DNA from: Bacteroidales bacterium
Lineage (GTDB): Bacteria; Bacteroidota; Bacteroidia; Bacteroidales; UBA932
Direction: 5' to 3'
Assembly: GCA_015060385.1 (NCBI GenBank)
Contig: SUYO01000003.1
Span: forward strand, 86,359-150,358
DNA length: 64,000 nt
Shown here piece after piece: positions 24,323 through 33,174 of this stretch. The notes beneath the pieces are model-generated. The model was given only the letters and a program-made list of their open reading frames with translations. It did not search any database and was not told where the DNA came from. Each line of letters begins with the position of its first letter. Position 1 is the stretch's first letter. The position numbers and the translations under genes were made by a program.

Positions 24323-25576
24323 ATGAAGAAGTTTTTGTTTTTGATATTGATGATATGCTGTGCATGTGATTCCTGGCAGACCCAGGTCGGGAATTACTCC
24401 ATCAGCGGTGTGGTCAGTGATCAGGAAGGAAGTCAGGAACGTCTGATTACCGGCGTGTCAGCTGTAGTTACAAGCAGTGCAGGTGAGAAGATATATGAGG
24501 GTGATGTCATTCCGGAAGGAACTGTCGGAGGCAGCTATTCGATAAATGACATACCTCAAGGTGAGTATGAAGTCGTTTTCCGGGGTGATTATTATAAATC
24601 GGGATCATATGTCGTATCTGTTTCCGGTGATACTGTTCTGGATGTGGAACTTGAGCCGATACGTATGATGACGGTGGAACAGGATGAAATCCGCTTCGAA
24701 TCACGTGTCAACGAACAGACCCTCACGATAAGGAATCTCAGTGAAACGCCGATAAGCTTTGGCATAAGGTCAGATCTGCCTGTAGGAGACCTGTTGTTCC
24801 TTGATATGTCTGCTCCGGGCCTGAAACCAGGTGACAGAGGATGGCATGGCACCATTGACCCTATGTCCTCATCGGATATCAGGATAAAGATATCGAGGGC
24901 TTCAATGGATAATGTCGAAGGCACGCTCCAGATATTCTCCACGGCTCCATATAATTGGGAAAGATGTGAGGTGCCGGTGGTTATAGAGACATCGCAAAAG
25001 GATGTATGTGCAGATCTTAGAGGAACGGTGAGGGATTCCGATGGTAATCCTCTCGAGGGAGTGGCCGTATGGAACAGTTGTTCGGAAACAGTTACCTATA
25101 CGGACGGAAACGGAGAATACAGTTTTGAAGCCTTGCCTTATCTGAGCATGATAAGTACAGAGGTATATTCGGAATATCATGCTTTCCAGTCACAGTCAGT
25201 GGAATATGCCGTAAAGGAGTTTGTGATGGATTTTACGCTGGAACCGGTACATAAGCATATCACTTTCGACAGAAAGCATGTAGATTTCGGTGAAGGCAGG
25301 ATCGTGGAAGGAGCGGAGAAAGAGAAGATAGAAGTCAATGCAGTTTCCGATACCGGAGAAATGGTAGTGTTCAGCATAGTCAGTACGACAAGAGAAGCAG
25401 ATTTTGCTGTAAACTGCAATCCTGCATCCGGAACAATCCGGAATACCAGGAAGTTTGAGTTCACTCTTGCACGTGAAAGGTCGGCCGGCTTGGGCGAATA
25501 CATGAGGAACCTTGTTGTCCGCACCGAAGATGCAGGATCATATGTCTTCAAGGTTACCTACACGAATGTTGAATAA
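24323..25576 (+). CDS. Lipoprotein with carboxypeptidase-regulatory-like (Ig-fold) repeats
   Basis: The product of 417 residues has a short lipoprotein signal (Cys15 in CCAC). Two stretches look like carboxypeptidase-regulatory domains: about 27-115 (YSISGVVSDQEG... GEYEVVFRGDYY) and about 235-310 (LRGTVRDSDGNPLEGVAVWN... GNGEYSFEALP). Each is followed by a region resembling beta-sandwich domains with the start ITFDRKHVDFGEG, as seen in abnormal-spindle-like or choice-of-anchor modules. No catalytic motif is visible. A surface binding or structural role is likely. It lies 17 bases before murA, with which it may be cotranscribed, although their functions do not obviously connect. Confidence 0.75.
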   Translation: MKKFLFLILMICCACDSWQTQVGNYSISGVVSDQEGSQERLITGVSAVVTSSAGEKIYEGDVIPEGTVGGSYSINDIPQGEYEVVFRGDYYKSGSYVVSVSGDTVLDVELEPIRMMTVEQDEIRFESRVNEQTLTIRNLSETPISFGIRSDLPVGDLLFLDMSAPGLKPGDRGWHGTIDPMSSSDIRIKISRASMDNVEGTLQIFSTAPYNWERCEVPVVIETSQKDVCADLRGTVRDSDGNPLEGVAVWNSCSETVTYTDGNGEYSFEALPYLSMISTEVYSEYHAFQSQSVEYAVKEFVMDFTLEPVHKHITFDRKHVDFGEGRIVEGAEKEKIEVNAVSDTGEMVVFSIVSTTREADFAVNCNPASGTIRNTRKFEFTLARERSAGLGEYMRNLVVRTEDAGSYVFKVTYTNVE

Positions 25577-25593
25577 AATACGAAACAGATAAT

Positions 25594-26907
25594 ATGAGTT
25601 CATTTGTAGTTGAAGGCGGGCACAGGCTCAGCGGAACCATCAGACCCCAGGGGGCGAAGAACGAAGCGCTCCAGATCATCAGTGCGGTTCTCCTTACCAA
25701 GGAGGAAGTGCGCGTCGAGAACATTCCGGAGATCCTTGACATCAGGAACCTGATTCTCCTGCTCGAAGGCATGGGTGTGAAGGTGAAACGCCATGACAAG
25801 GGTGTCTATACCTTCAAGGCTGATGAGATTGACCCTGAGTACATCCTGAGCGCTGATTTCGTCGCAAAATGTGCGAAGCTCAGAGGCTCAGTGATGGTGG
25901 TAGGACCGCTTCTCGCCAGATTCGGTAAGGCCTATTTCCCTAAGCCGGGTGGAGACCAGATCGGCCGCCGCAGGGTTGATACCCATATCCTCGGATTCAT
26001 GAACCTCGGTGCCGAACAGGAATATGTCACCGACAAGCGTGCCTTCTATCTTCATGTGCCGGAAGGCCGTACCCTTGAAGGAAAGTATATGCTTCTGGAT
26101 GAGGCCTCGGTCACTGGAACAGCCAACATCGTGATGGCCGCGACCCTTGCCAAGGGAGTGACCACCATCTACAACGCGGCCTGCGAACCGTATCTCCAGC
26201 AGCTCTGCCGTATGCTCGTACGCATGGGTGCGAAGATTGATGGCATAGGTTCTAACCTCCTGACCATCACGGGCGTGGAGTCGCTCGGCGGTACGGAACA
26301 CACGATACTTCCGGACATGATCGAGATCGGTTCATTCATAGCCCTTGCGGCAATGAACCGCAGCAGCATAACCATCAAGGATGTAGCATATGACGAACTG
26401 GGAATGATTCCGGAAGTCTTCCGTAAGCTTGGAGTGAACCTTGAGAGAAGGGGAGACGACATATATGTACCGGAGCAGGAAAGCTATGTCATCGATTCGT
26501 TCCTTGACGGATCCATCCTCAATATAGCGGATGCTCCATGGCCGGGTCTTTCTCCTGACCTTCTGAGTGTGATCCTTGTGATGGCGACCCAGTGCAAGGG
26601 AAGCGTGCTGATCCACCAGAAGATGTTCGAGAGCCGTCTCTTCTTTGTCGACAAGCTCATCGACATGGGAGCCCAGATCATCCTCTGCGACCCGCACAGG
26701 GCGGTCGTGGTGGGACATGACCATAATTATCAGCTTCGGGCAGGCAAGATGTCATCTCCTGATATCCGTGCCGGTATCGCCCTTCTTATCGCAGCGATGT
26801 CCGCAAAGGGTACAAGCGTCATCAGCAACATCGACCAGATCGACCGCGGTTACGAGGACATCGACACCCGCCTTAATGCACTCGGCGCCAGAATCATCCG
26901 TCAATAG
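25594..26907 (+). CDS. murA: UDP-N-acetylglucosamine 1-carboxyvinyltransferase with Asp in place of the fosfomycin-target Cys
   Basis: It adds enolpyruvate to UDP-GlcNAc, the first committed step of peptidoglycan synthesis. The product of 437 residues has the substrate motif PQGAKNEALQ (Lys22, Asn23) and the two inside-out alpha/beta domains of the EPSP synthase family. The active loop reads PGGDQIGRRRVDTH; Asp121 stands where E. coli has Cys115, the residue that fosfomycin alkylates. Cys-to-Asp forms are active and fosfomycin-resistant in mycobacteria and Chlamydia, so intrinsic resistance is expected. I think Asp is usual for Bacteroidetes. Confidence 0.95.
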   Translation: MSSFVVEGGHRLSGTIRPQGAKNEALQIISAVLLTKEEVRVENIPEILDIRNLILLLEGMGVKVKRHDKGVYTFKADEIDPEYILSADFVAKCAKLRGSVMVVGPLLARFGKAYFPKPGGDQIGRRRVDTHILGFMNLGAEQEYVTDKRAFYLHVPEGRTLEGKYMLLDEASVTGTANIVMAATLAKGVTTIYNAACEPYLQQLCRMLVRMGAKIDGIGSNLLTITGVESLGGTEHTILPDMIEIGSFIALAAMNRSSITIKDVAYDELGMIPEVFRKLGVNLERRGDDIYVPEQESYVIDSFLDGSILNIADAPWPGLSPDLLSVILVMATQCKGSVLIHQKMFESRLFFVDKLIDMGAQIILCDPHRAVVVGHDHNYQLRAGKMSSPDIRAGIALLIAAMSAKGTSVISNIDQIDRGYEDIDTRLNALGARIIRQ

Positions 26908-26943
26908 TTCGATTAGTAGCCGTCTGATTCTCAGCGGATAATG

Positions 26944-26979
26944 CAGACTGCGTGCTCCCTTTTGGGAGCACGCAGTCTG
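26944..26979. terminator. Bidirectional hairpin between murA and the O-methyltransferase gene
   Basis: A perfect 16-base stem (26944-26959 with 26964-26979, arms CAGACTGCGTGCTCCC) around TTTT. No long T run follows on either side, but the strength and position between convergent genes support termination. Confidence 0.7.
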
Positions 26980-27003
26980 TGTAAGTAGTTGAATTACAGG
27001 GTG

Positions 27004-27678
27004 TTATATTTTACGGCGGATAAGGTTGAGACCGTCGCGGAGGGGGAGGATCACGGATTCGACGCGCGGGTCAGCCGATACCATGTCGTTGAACCGGGCG
27101 ATTCCGAGGGTCTGCTTGTCCTGAGGCATGGGATTCTCGCATACCTTTCCGTCCCATAACACATTGTCGGCCAGGATGAGACCTCCGGGACGGACCATAT
27201 CGAAAAGAAGTTCATAATATTCGCAGTACTCCCTCTTGTTGGCGTCCATGTAGACAAGGTCATACTGCATCGCCGGGTCGGCATGTCCTCCCACTTCAAG
27301 CCCCATTTCGCAGCGCAGCCTGCGGAGGGTGTCCTTGCAGTCTCCTATGTGGAGGTTGATTCTGTCAGAGAGGTCGGCGCGTTCAAAGCCTTCGAGAATC
27401 AGGTCTTCGAGTTCGTCATTTATTTCAAGGGTATCCAGATGTCCGTCTTCTGGCAGGGCAGAGGCAAGACATATGGCGGAGTACCCTGTAAACGTACCCA
27501 GCTCCAGTATGCGCTTTGCTCCGCTTAGCTGCACCAGCATACGCATGATCTGTCCCTGTACGGCTCCGGAGAGCATGCGGGCATGGTTTGTCCTGATGTG
27601 GGTCTGTCTTTCCACCCATGCGAGAGCCTCGCTGGGCTCGCTCGCATGCTCCTTGATATATTGATAGATCTTTTCCAT
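27004..27678 (-). CDS. SAM-dependent O-methyltransferase, catechol-type family
   Basis: The product of 224 residues has the SAM site LELGTFTGYSA at about 58-68, LEINDELEDL for the ribose contact, the metal Asp in YMDANKREY and LADNVLWDG. This is the class I, metal-dependent O-methyltransferase family that includes caffeoyl-CoA and catechol enzymes and bacterial tRNA uridine methylases of the TrmR type. The substrate cannot be told from the sequence. It lies 3 bases after the stop of the M16 peptidase gene and ends the transcript. Confidence 0.88.
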   Translation of the reverse strand: MEKIYQYIKEHASEPSEALAWVERQTHIRTNHARMLSGAVQGQIMRMLVQLSGAKRILELGTFTGYSAICLASALPEDGHLDTLEINDELEDLILEGFERADLSDRINLHIGDCKDTLRRLRCEMGLEVGGHADPAMQYDLVYMDANKREYCEYYELLFDMVRPGGLILADNVLWDGKVCENPMPQDKQTLGIARFNDMVSADPRVESVILPLRDGLNLIRRKI

Positions 27679-27681
27679 GGT

Positions 27682-28929
27682 CTATATGTAAATCAGTCTT
27701 GACAATTTTTCCGGGGCAAATATGACCTGTGCCATCTCTCGTACGTCCTCGGCTGTGATTCCCTCTATGAGTTCCTTGGTCTTGCTGTCGCCGCTGATCT
27801 TTCCATAGGCAAGCAGACTCTTGCCCATCGAAAGACACTGCGTCTCGCCGTTGTCCCCGCTGATGGCAAGCTGTCCCATCAGCTGCTTCTTGGCGGCCTT
27901 CAGCCTACGTTCGGTCAGAGGTGCTTCCTGAAGCTTCCTGATTTCCTTTTCTACTGCATTGATACATTTGTCAAGATTGCTCTTGTCACATCCCAGACTG
28001 ATTGCCACCATTCCTGTATCCGCGAACTGGGTATAGCCACATTCGACTCCGTATACCCATCCGTTCTTCTCCCTGAGCACATTGTTGAGGATGGAATTGC
28101 TGGCAGGACCTCCCAGAATGTTGCACAGAAGCACCGTGGCAAGCCTTTCCCTTTCCTGGTAAAGCGACGGAGCGAAACCTCCTATCACACAATTGGCCTG
28201 GTGATTACGCTTGTTCAGAGTCTTCTCGAACCTTTTGCCGGGGACAGGTACGTATGAATCCGAAACCTGCTCAGGTACATTTCCTGGGGTATCATCGGCA
28301 GTCCGGCCGAAGAACTTTCCGTCCAGTTTCAGCACATCACGTTCCATCTTCCTTTCGTCGATGTCGGCCACCACGGTGAAGGCCATCTTTTCAGGACGGA
28401 ACTTCTCCATGACGAACCGTATAAGTTCGTCATGGCTTATCTTCTTGACAGAAGCTGCAGTTCCCAGGATGGGACGGCTCAGTGGATGTCCTTCGAAGAG
28501 CAGTTCCTCGAATCTGTCGTAGATATCCTCAGAAGGCGTATCCTTATATGAGTGTATCTCATCAACAACAACCCCTTTTTCTGTATTTATTTCATGTTCA
28601 GGGAATGTGGGACATGTGGCGAGTTCGAACAGAAGTGCAGAGGCTTTGGGAAGATCCTCCTTGAGTACGGTTGCATGAAAGACTATCTCTTCCTTTGTGG
28701 TGAAGGCATTGAGCTCACCTCCCAACTTGTCGAGATATCCGTTTATGACCGATGCGCTCCGTCGCTCGGTCCCCTTGAAGATGGTATGTTCCACGAAATG
28801 GGCGATTCCGCTGTGGAATCCCGCTTCGTCGCGTGTGCCGCACCTTATGCTCAACGCGCAGTATCCGACCGATGAACCGCTTCTTTTTACAGCATATCGC
28901 AGACCGCTTTCTGTCTTTCCGCTTATCAT
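27682..28929 (-). CDS. M16 family zinc peptidase
   Basis: The product of 415 residues has the inverted zinc motif HFVEH with His44, Glu47 and His48, and Glu124 in VVDEIHSY as the likely third ligand. Its length and the C-terminal half with the RERLATVLLCNILGG stretch match the single-chain processing-peptidase branch of M16, such as the YmxG/PqqL group. It has no signal peptide, so a cytosolic role is expected. It is flanked by a secreted hypothetical upstream and the O-methyltransferase downstream, tightly spaced. Confidence 0.92.
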   Translation of the reverse strand: MISGKTESGLRYAVKRSGSSVGYCALSIRCGTRDEAGFHSGIAHFVEHTIFKGTERRSASVINGYLDKLGGELNAFTTKEEIVFHATVLKEDLPKASALLFELATCPTFPEHEINTEKGVVVDEIHSYKDTPSEDIYDRFEELLFEGHPLSRPILGTAASVKKISHDELIRFVMEKFRPEKMAFTVVADIDERKMERDVLKLDGKFFGRTADDTPGNVPEQVSDSYVPVPGKRFEKTLNKRNHQANCVIGGFAPSLYQERERLATVLLCNILGGPASNSILNNVLREKNGWVYGVECGYTQFADTGMVAISLGCDKSNLDKCINAVEKEIRKLQEAPLTERRLKAAKKQLMGQLAISGDNGETQCLSMGKSLLAYGKISGDSKTKELIEGITAEDVREMAQVIFAPEKLSRLIYI

Positions 28930-28930
28930 A

Positions 28931-29782
28931 CTATCTGACGTAATAAATGCGCTTCAGGTCTTCCTTGAGAAAACCGGGACCGTCCTTGTCAGTAATCTTA
29001 TGCCTCTTGTAGTAGTAGAGCTTGTGGCTCTGGGTATCGATGAGCATCTTGTAGCAGTACATGCCGTTCTGAGGCTCGAAAGGAGCCACCACGTAGCTTA
29101 CCAAAGTGTTTTCAGCACCGTTCATCATCAATGCATCCACTTCATCTTCCTCCATCAGCATCATATCCTTGCCGAAAGATTCAGTATCTTCGTCAAGGCT
29201 CTCAAGGGATACTGCAAGGTCATCCTTGGAGAAAGCGACCTTATGGTCTTCCGAGCGTACGATATTGGCTGTATAGTTTGTGAGGCCGCCATATGCATTG
29301 GCGTCCTTTTCCATCGAGTCGAGAGTATATTCCTGAATGATATCCAGAAACGCAGGTATGTAGGTTATCTCCCTGCCTGAAGGGAACTGGGCCGATGCGA
29401 CCGGCAGAGATACGATTTCAAGCATTCCGTTGATTCCCTTATCCGCACCATGACCTCCCTTTATCAGAGTCATGAACTGGATGGTCGGACTCTGGTCCTT
29501 CTTGAATTGTCCGTTTGTGATGATGAGGAAATAGTATTCTTCGCTGTGCTTGAGACTGTTGAACTCTTCCAATGTGCAGAACTCGTACGGTGATATGCGC
29601 CACCTTGCGGTTATCTCATCCTTGAAGACCGTGTCAATGAATTCGTTGCCTGAGAGTACTATCTTTGTCGTCTTTTGTGTGAAGTCTCCTATCTTGACCT
29701 TCTTTGTGGTGATCTGTGCCTGTCCCCATGTCAGTACCGGCAGGAGGACCGCTGCCATTATAGCCAATGCTTTTTTCATCAT
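28931..29782 (-). CDS. Hypothetical exported protein of Bacteroidales
   Basis: The product of 283 residues begins with a signal peptide (MKKALAIMAAVLLPVLTWGQAQ). The rest is soluble, acidic in the middle (SLESLDEDTESFG) and ends YYYKRHKITDKDGPGFLKEDLKRIYYVR, a Tyr-rich stretch. I do not recognise the family. The gene lies one base upstream of the M16 peptidase gene, so both are in one transcript together with the O-methyltransferase. A periplasmic role is the most that can be said. Confidence 0.7.
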   Translation of the reverse strand: MMKKALAIMAAVLLPVLTWGQAQITTKKVKIGDFTQKTTKIVLSGNEFIDTVFKDEITARWRISPYEFCTLEEFNSLKHSEEYYFLIITNGQFKKDQSPTIQFMTLIKGGHGADKGINGMLEIVSLPVASAQFPSGREITYIPAFLDIIQEYTLDSMEKDANAYGGLTNYTANIVRSEDHKVAFSKDDLAVSLESLDEDTESFGKDMMLMEEDEVDALMMNGAENTLVSYVVAPFEPQNGMYCYKMLIDTQSHKLYYYKRHKITDKDGPGFLKEDLKRIYYVR

Positions 29783-29841
29783 TATCCTGGATAAACTTTT
29801 CGTATATGTGATTTCGGGTGCAAAGTTAACAAAAATAGTGC

Positions 29842-29849
29842 TATATTTG
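29842..29849 (+). promoter_or_regulatory. -7 box TATATTTG for dnaX
   Basis: It is an exact TAnnTTTG and lies 21 bases before the ATG at 29871. The region also carries the start of the divergent hypothetical gene. Confidence 0.6.
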
Positions 29850-29870
29850 TGAGTTGACGAATGAACGTTT

Positions 29871-31577
29871 ATGGCTCAGTATATAGTATCGGCAAGAAAG
29901 TACAGGCCTGATTCCTTCGGGACCCTCATCGGCCAGGATAATATAGCCCAGACCCTCAAGAACTCGATTCTCAGGGGGCAGCTGGCTCATGCATACCTCT
30001 TCTGCGGACCGCGTGGAGTCGGCAAGACCACGACTGCACGCATCTTTGCAAAGATGATCAACTGCTCCGATCCTTCGGAGGATATGGAGCCGTGTGGAAA
30101 ATGTGAATCATGCCTTTCTTTTGCGGAAGGCCGTTCGTATTGTATCCATGAACTCGATGCCGCTTCCAATAACGGTGTCGACGACATCAAGGCACTGATG
30201 GACCAGGTGCGTGTGCCGCCGCAGGTAGGACGCTACAGCGTGTACATCATCGACGAGGTCCATATGCTTTCGCAGGCAGCGTTCAACGCTTTCCTGAAGA
30301 CTCTGGAGGAACCGCCTGCGCATGCGATCTTCATCCTTGCAACGACCGAGAAGCATAAGATCCTTCCGACCATCCTTTCGCGTTGCCAGACCTACGACTT
30401 CAACAGGATCACTGTCGACAACATCGTGAAGAACCTGCGTATGGTGGCTTCCAGCGAGGGAATCAGCATCGATGACGAGTCTCTCCATGTGATCGCGCAC
30501 AAGGCTGACGGAGCCATGCGAGATGCCCTTACCATCTTCGACCAGACAGTCGCATTCTGCGGCACTGACGTCAAGTATCAGGATGTTCTCCGTAACCTCA
30601 ATGTCCTTGACTACGAATACAGTTTCTCGCTGGTGGATGCCTTCCTTCAGGGAGATTATCCTAAGGCTCTGATGACGTTTGACGAGGTGCTGACCAAGGG
30701 ATTCAATGCCCTTCATTTCGTGGCGGCACTGTCTTCGCACATGCGTGACCTGATCGTGAGCAGGAGCGGGGGCCTCGATGCCCTTCTGGAACTTCCGGAT
30801 TCATTGAAAAAGAGATATAAGGAGCAGTCTGAGAGATGTTCTCTCCCGTTCCTCTATGAGGCACTCTCGATAACGACCCAGTGTGAATCAGGATACAGGG
30901 CAAGCGTGAATCCTCGTCTGCATATAGAGTTCGCTCTCATGCGTCTGAGCTTCATCGTTTCCAAGCCGGCACCGGCAGCCTCTGTCCAGGCTCCGGCGGC
31001 GGCTCCGGTCGTGGCGGCTCCGGCCGCTTCGCAGAAAACCGGAGATGTGCTCCGCTCGCCGGAGCCAGCGCCGGAACAGCCGGCCCCGGCCGCCGAGCAG
31101 CCGCGCGAACGCCGTTCGCGCGCTGCTCGCGGCGGAATGTCCCTGAAGTCTGTTATGGATGAACCTCAGGCAGAGACCGCAGCGGCTCCTAAGGAGGATA
31201 TGCTTCCTTCAGATGAACAGATCAAGGCGAAATGGCCTGAGCTTGCAAAGCTTTACGGTGACAAGCCTCGTCTGGCAAGCATGCTGACTACGACCTCCCT
31301 CGACATTGCTGAAGCTGACGGTTCCAAGACTGTGACATTCCGGGTCGTGAACGATGCCCAGAAGGATTGGGTGGAGTCCAAGCTCCTGCATGAACTTGAA
31401 GGAAACTTCCGCAAGGTAGTCGGTTCGATGAAGGTTTACCTTCGTGTTGATGTGGCTCCGGATGACAGCCCTCAGGAAAAGAAGATATACATGCCGAGCG
31501 ACCAGGCCGCCGAGCTGATGCGGCAGAACGAGCAGGTGAAGAATCTCGTAAAGGATCTTGAACTCGATATAAAGTAG
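29871..31577 (+). CDS. dnaX: DNA polymerase III subunit gamma/tau
   Basis: It is the clamp-loader motor of the replisome, 568 residues. Walker A is in GPRGVGKTTTARIFA at about 45-59, the zinc site is CGKCESC with an earlier Cys, the Walker B region is YIIDEVHML and the sensor motif is ATTEKHKILPTILSRCQ. Domain III follows. A Pro/Ala-rich linker (about 365-420) leads to a tau-like C-terminal domain. No poly-A slippage site like that of E. coli was noticed, so a single product is likely. lptB follows after 6 bases. Confidence 0.95.
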   Translation: MAQYIVSARKYRPDSFGTLIGQDNIAQTLKNSILRGQLAHAYLFCGPRGVGKTTTARIFAKMINCSDPSEDMEPCGKCESCLSFAEGRSYCIHELDAASNNGVDDIKALMDQVRVPPQVGRYSVYIIDEVHMLSQAAFNAFLKTLEEPPAHAIFILATTEKHKILPTILSRCQTYDFNRITVDNIVKNLRMVASSEGISIDDESLHVIAHKADGAMRDALTIFDQTVAFCGTDVKYQDVLRNLNVLDYEYSFSLVDAFLQGDYPKALMTFDEVLTKGFNALHFVAALSSHMRDLIVSRSGGLDALLELPDSLKKRYKEQSERCSLPFLYEALSITTQCESGYRASVNPRLHIEFALMRLSFIVSKPAPAASVQAPAAAPVVAAPAASQKTGDVLRSPEPAPEQPAPAAEQPRERRSRAARGGMSLKSVMDEPQAETAAAPKEDMLPSDEQIKAKWPELAKLYGDKPRLASMLTTTSLDIAEADGSKTVTFRVVNDAQKDWVESKLLHELEGNFRKVVGSMKVYLRVDVAPDDSPQEKKIYMPSDQAAELMRQNEQVKNLVKDLELDIK

Positions 31578-31583
31578 AAGGAA

Positions 31584-32411
31584 ATGAAGTTACGTTGTGA
31601 AAATCTTGTAAAGAAATATGGCCCCAGAACTGTTGTAAAGGGGGTTTCGATGGAAGTGAGCCAGGGAGAGATCGTCGGCTTTCTCGGTCCTAATGGAGCC
31701 GGAAAGACCACCAGCTTCTATATGATAACCGGTCTCATTGTCCCGAATGCCGGAAGGATATTTCTTGATGATGAGGAGATTACAGGCCTTCCGATGTTCA
31801 AGCGTGCCCAGAAGGGAGTCGGATATCTTGCCCAGGAGGCTTCAGTATTCCGTCATATGACTGTCGAGGACAACATAATGTCCGTAATGGAGATGTCGAA
31901 GCAGTTTACCAAGGAAGAGCGCAAGCAGCGTCTCGAAGACCTTCTTGACGAGTTCAACCTCCACAAGGTCCGCAAGAGCAAGGGTATCCAGCTTTCCGGA
32001 GGAGAGCGACGCCGTTGCGAGATCGCACGTGCCCTTGCCATCGACCCTAAGTTCATCCTTCTCGACGAGCCTTTTGCCGGTGTTGACCCTATCGCTGTCG
32101 AGGATATCCAGTACATCATCGCAAAGCTGAAATACAAGAACATCGGTGTCATCATCACTGACCATAACGTCGGCGAGACACTTGCCATCATAGACCGTGC
32201 ATATCTCCTCTACGAAGGATCCATCCTTCAGAGCGGCACTCCGGAGGCCCTCGCTGCCGACGACGACGTCCGCACCAAGTACCTTGGTTCGAACTTCGTC
32301 CTCAAACGCTCGGCCGCCTTCCTCCGTGCCGAACAGGGAGGCCCCCAGCGTATAAACACCCAGGAGGAGCATGATGCTGCCGATGCTGGAGCAGATGTAA
32401 TTTCAGAATAA
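31584..32411 (+). CDS. lptB: Lipopolysaccharide export ABC transporter ATPase
   Basis: It powers extraction of LPS from the inner membrane with LptF and LptG. The product of 275 residues has Walker [11 protein letters not shown] at 35-44, signature LSGGERRR from residue 137, Walker B in [13 protein letters not shown] and the switch His in [10 protein letters not shown]. It ends with a tail of about 35 residues beyond the usual 240. The partners lptFG are not in this window. dnaX precedes it; downstream is the interrupted hairpin at 32421-32517. Confidence 0.94.
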   Translation: MKLRCENLVKKYGPRTVVKGVSMEVSQGEIVGFLGPNGAGKTTSFYMITGLIVPNAGRIFLDDEEITGLPMFKRAQKGVGYLAQEASVFRHMTVEDNIMSVMEMSKQFTKEERKQRLEDLLDEFNLHKVRKSKGIQLSGGERRRCEIARALAIDPKFILLDEPFAGVDPIAVEDIQYIIAKLKYKNIGVIITDHNVGETLAIIDRAYLLYEGSILQSGTPEALAADDDVRTKYLGSNFVLKRSAAFLRAEQGGPQRINTQEEHDAADAGADVISE

Positions 32412-32420
32412 GCATATATA

Positions 32421-32517
32421 CATACAGCAGCCTGCTGATTCAAGACGACATTGGCTCCCGAAAAGGGAGGGGACCCGCAAGCGGGGAGGATCGTCGGAAT
32501 CAGCAGGCTGCTGTATG
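32421..32517. repeat. Terminator-like 21-base inverted repeat carrying an inserted repeat in its loop
   Basis: The arms at 32421-32441 and 32497-32517 are perfectly complementary over 21 bases (they begin CATACAGCAGCC). The 55-base loop carries a palindromic repeat rich in GGGAGGGG and CCCGCAAGCGGGG. The element lies between convergent lptB and efp. It looks like a bidirectional terminator that received a repeat in its loop. Confidence 0.8.
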
Positions 32518-32533
32518 TGTTGTGGTGCGGGAA

Positions 32534-33100
32534 TTACTTCACGCGCTCGCCGTATGAACGGTCAGTTGTGTTCACGCGGATCTTCTCTCCGATGTTGATG
32601 AAGAGAGGTGCCATGATGATAGCTCCAGTCTCGAGAGTGATTTCCTTCTGAGCGTTGGTAGAAGCTGTATCACCCTTCACTGCAGGCTCTGTATAGGTAA
32701 CCTCAAGCTCAACATATGTAGGGAGCTCGCAAGTGAGGCAACGCTCCTCATCAGCGAGGAACATCATCTCTACGTGCTGTCCTTCCTTCATGAGGTCAGC
32801 GTTGTCAACAAGGTCAGTATCGAGGTGGATCTGCTCGTAAGTCTCCTCATGCATGAAGTTGAATCCGTCCTCATCCTTGTAAAGGAACTGGTAAGGTCTT
32901 CTCTCCACGTTGATGGTCTCGATCTTTGCACCTGCTGTGAAAGTGTTCTCGAGGATACGTCCGTTCTCGAGGTTTCTGAGTTTTGTCTTTACGAATGCAG
33001 GACCCTTGCCTGGCTTTACATGCTGGAACCATACGATCTGGCATGGCTTTCCGTTGTAGTCAAGGTAAAGTCCGTTCTTGAAATCAGCTGTTGTTGCCAT
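32534..33100 (-). CDS. efp: Translation elongation factor P
   Basis: It relieves ribosome stalling at polyproline stretches. The product of 188 residues has three beta-barrel domains; the loop HVKPGKGPAF carries Lys32, where other bacteria add beta-lysine or another group. The C-terminal domain contains TGAIIMAPLFINIGEKIRVNT. Whether a modification enzyme such as EpmA exists cannot be seen here. A near-perfect promoter on the minus strand lies at 33143-33174. Confidence 0.97.
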   Translation of the reverse strand: MATTADFKNGLYLDYNGKPCQIVWFQHVKPGKGPAFVKTKLRNLENGRILENTFTAGAKIETINVERRPYQFLYKDEDGFNFMHEETYEQIHLDTDLVDNADLMKEGQHVEMMFLADEERCLTCELPTYVELEVTYTEPAVKGDTASTNAQKEITLETGAIIMAPLFINIGEKIRVNTTDRSYGERVK

Positions 33101-33142
33101 AAGAAATATAAAGTTTTAAAATAATTTTCGTGAAATCGGCTG

Positions 33143-33174
33143 CAAAAATATAAAATTGTATCTATCCTACAAAA
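33143..33174 (-). promoter_or_regulatory. Promoter of efp
   Basis: On the minus strand TTTTG (33170-33174) is followed after 19 bases by TATTTTTG (33143-33150). The -33 box overlaps the last codons of ispH, so efp is transcribed on its own as well as possibly from cmk-ispH. Confidence 0.6.

Noticed and set aside
30108..30740. A 210-residue minus-strand frame inside dnaX
   Set aside because: It is antisense to the AAA+ core of dnaX and has no homologous look.
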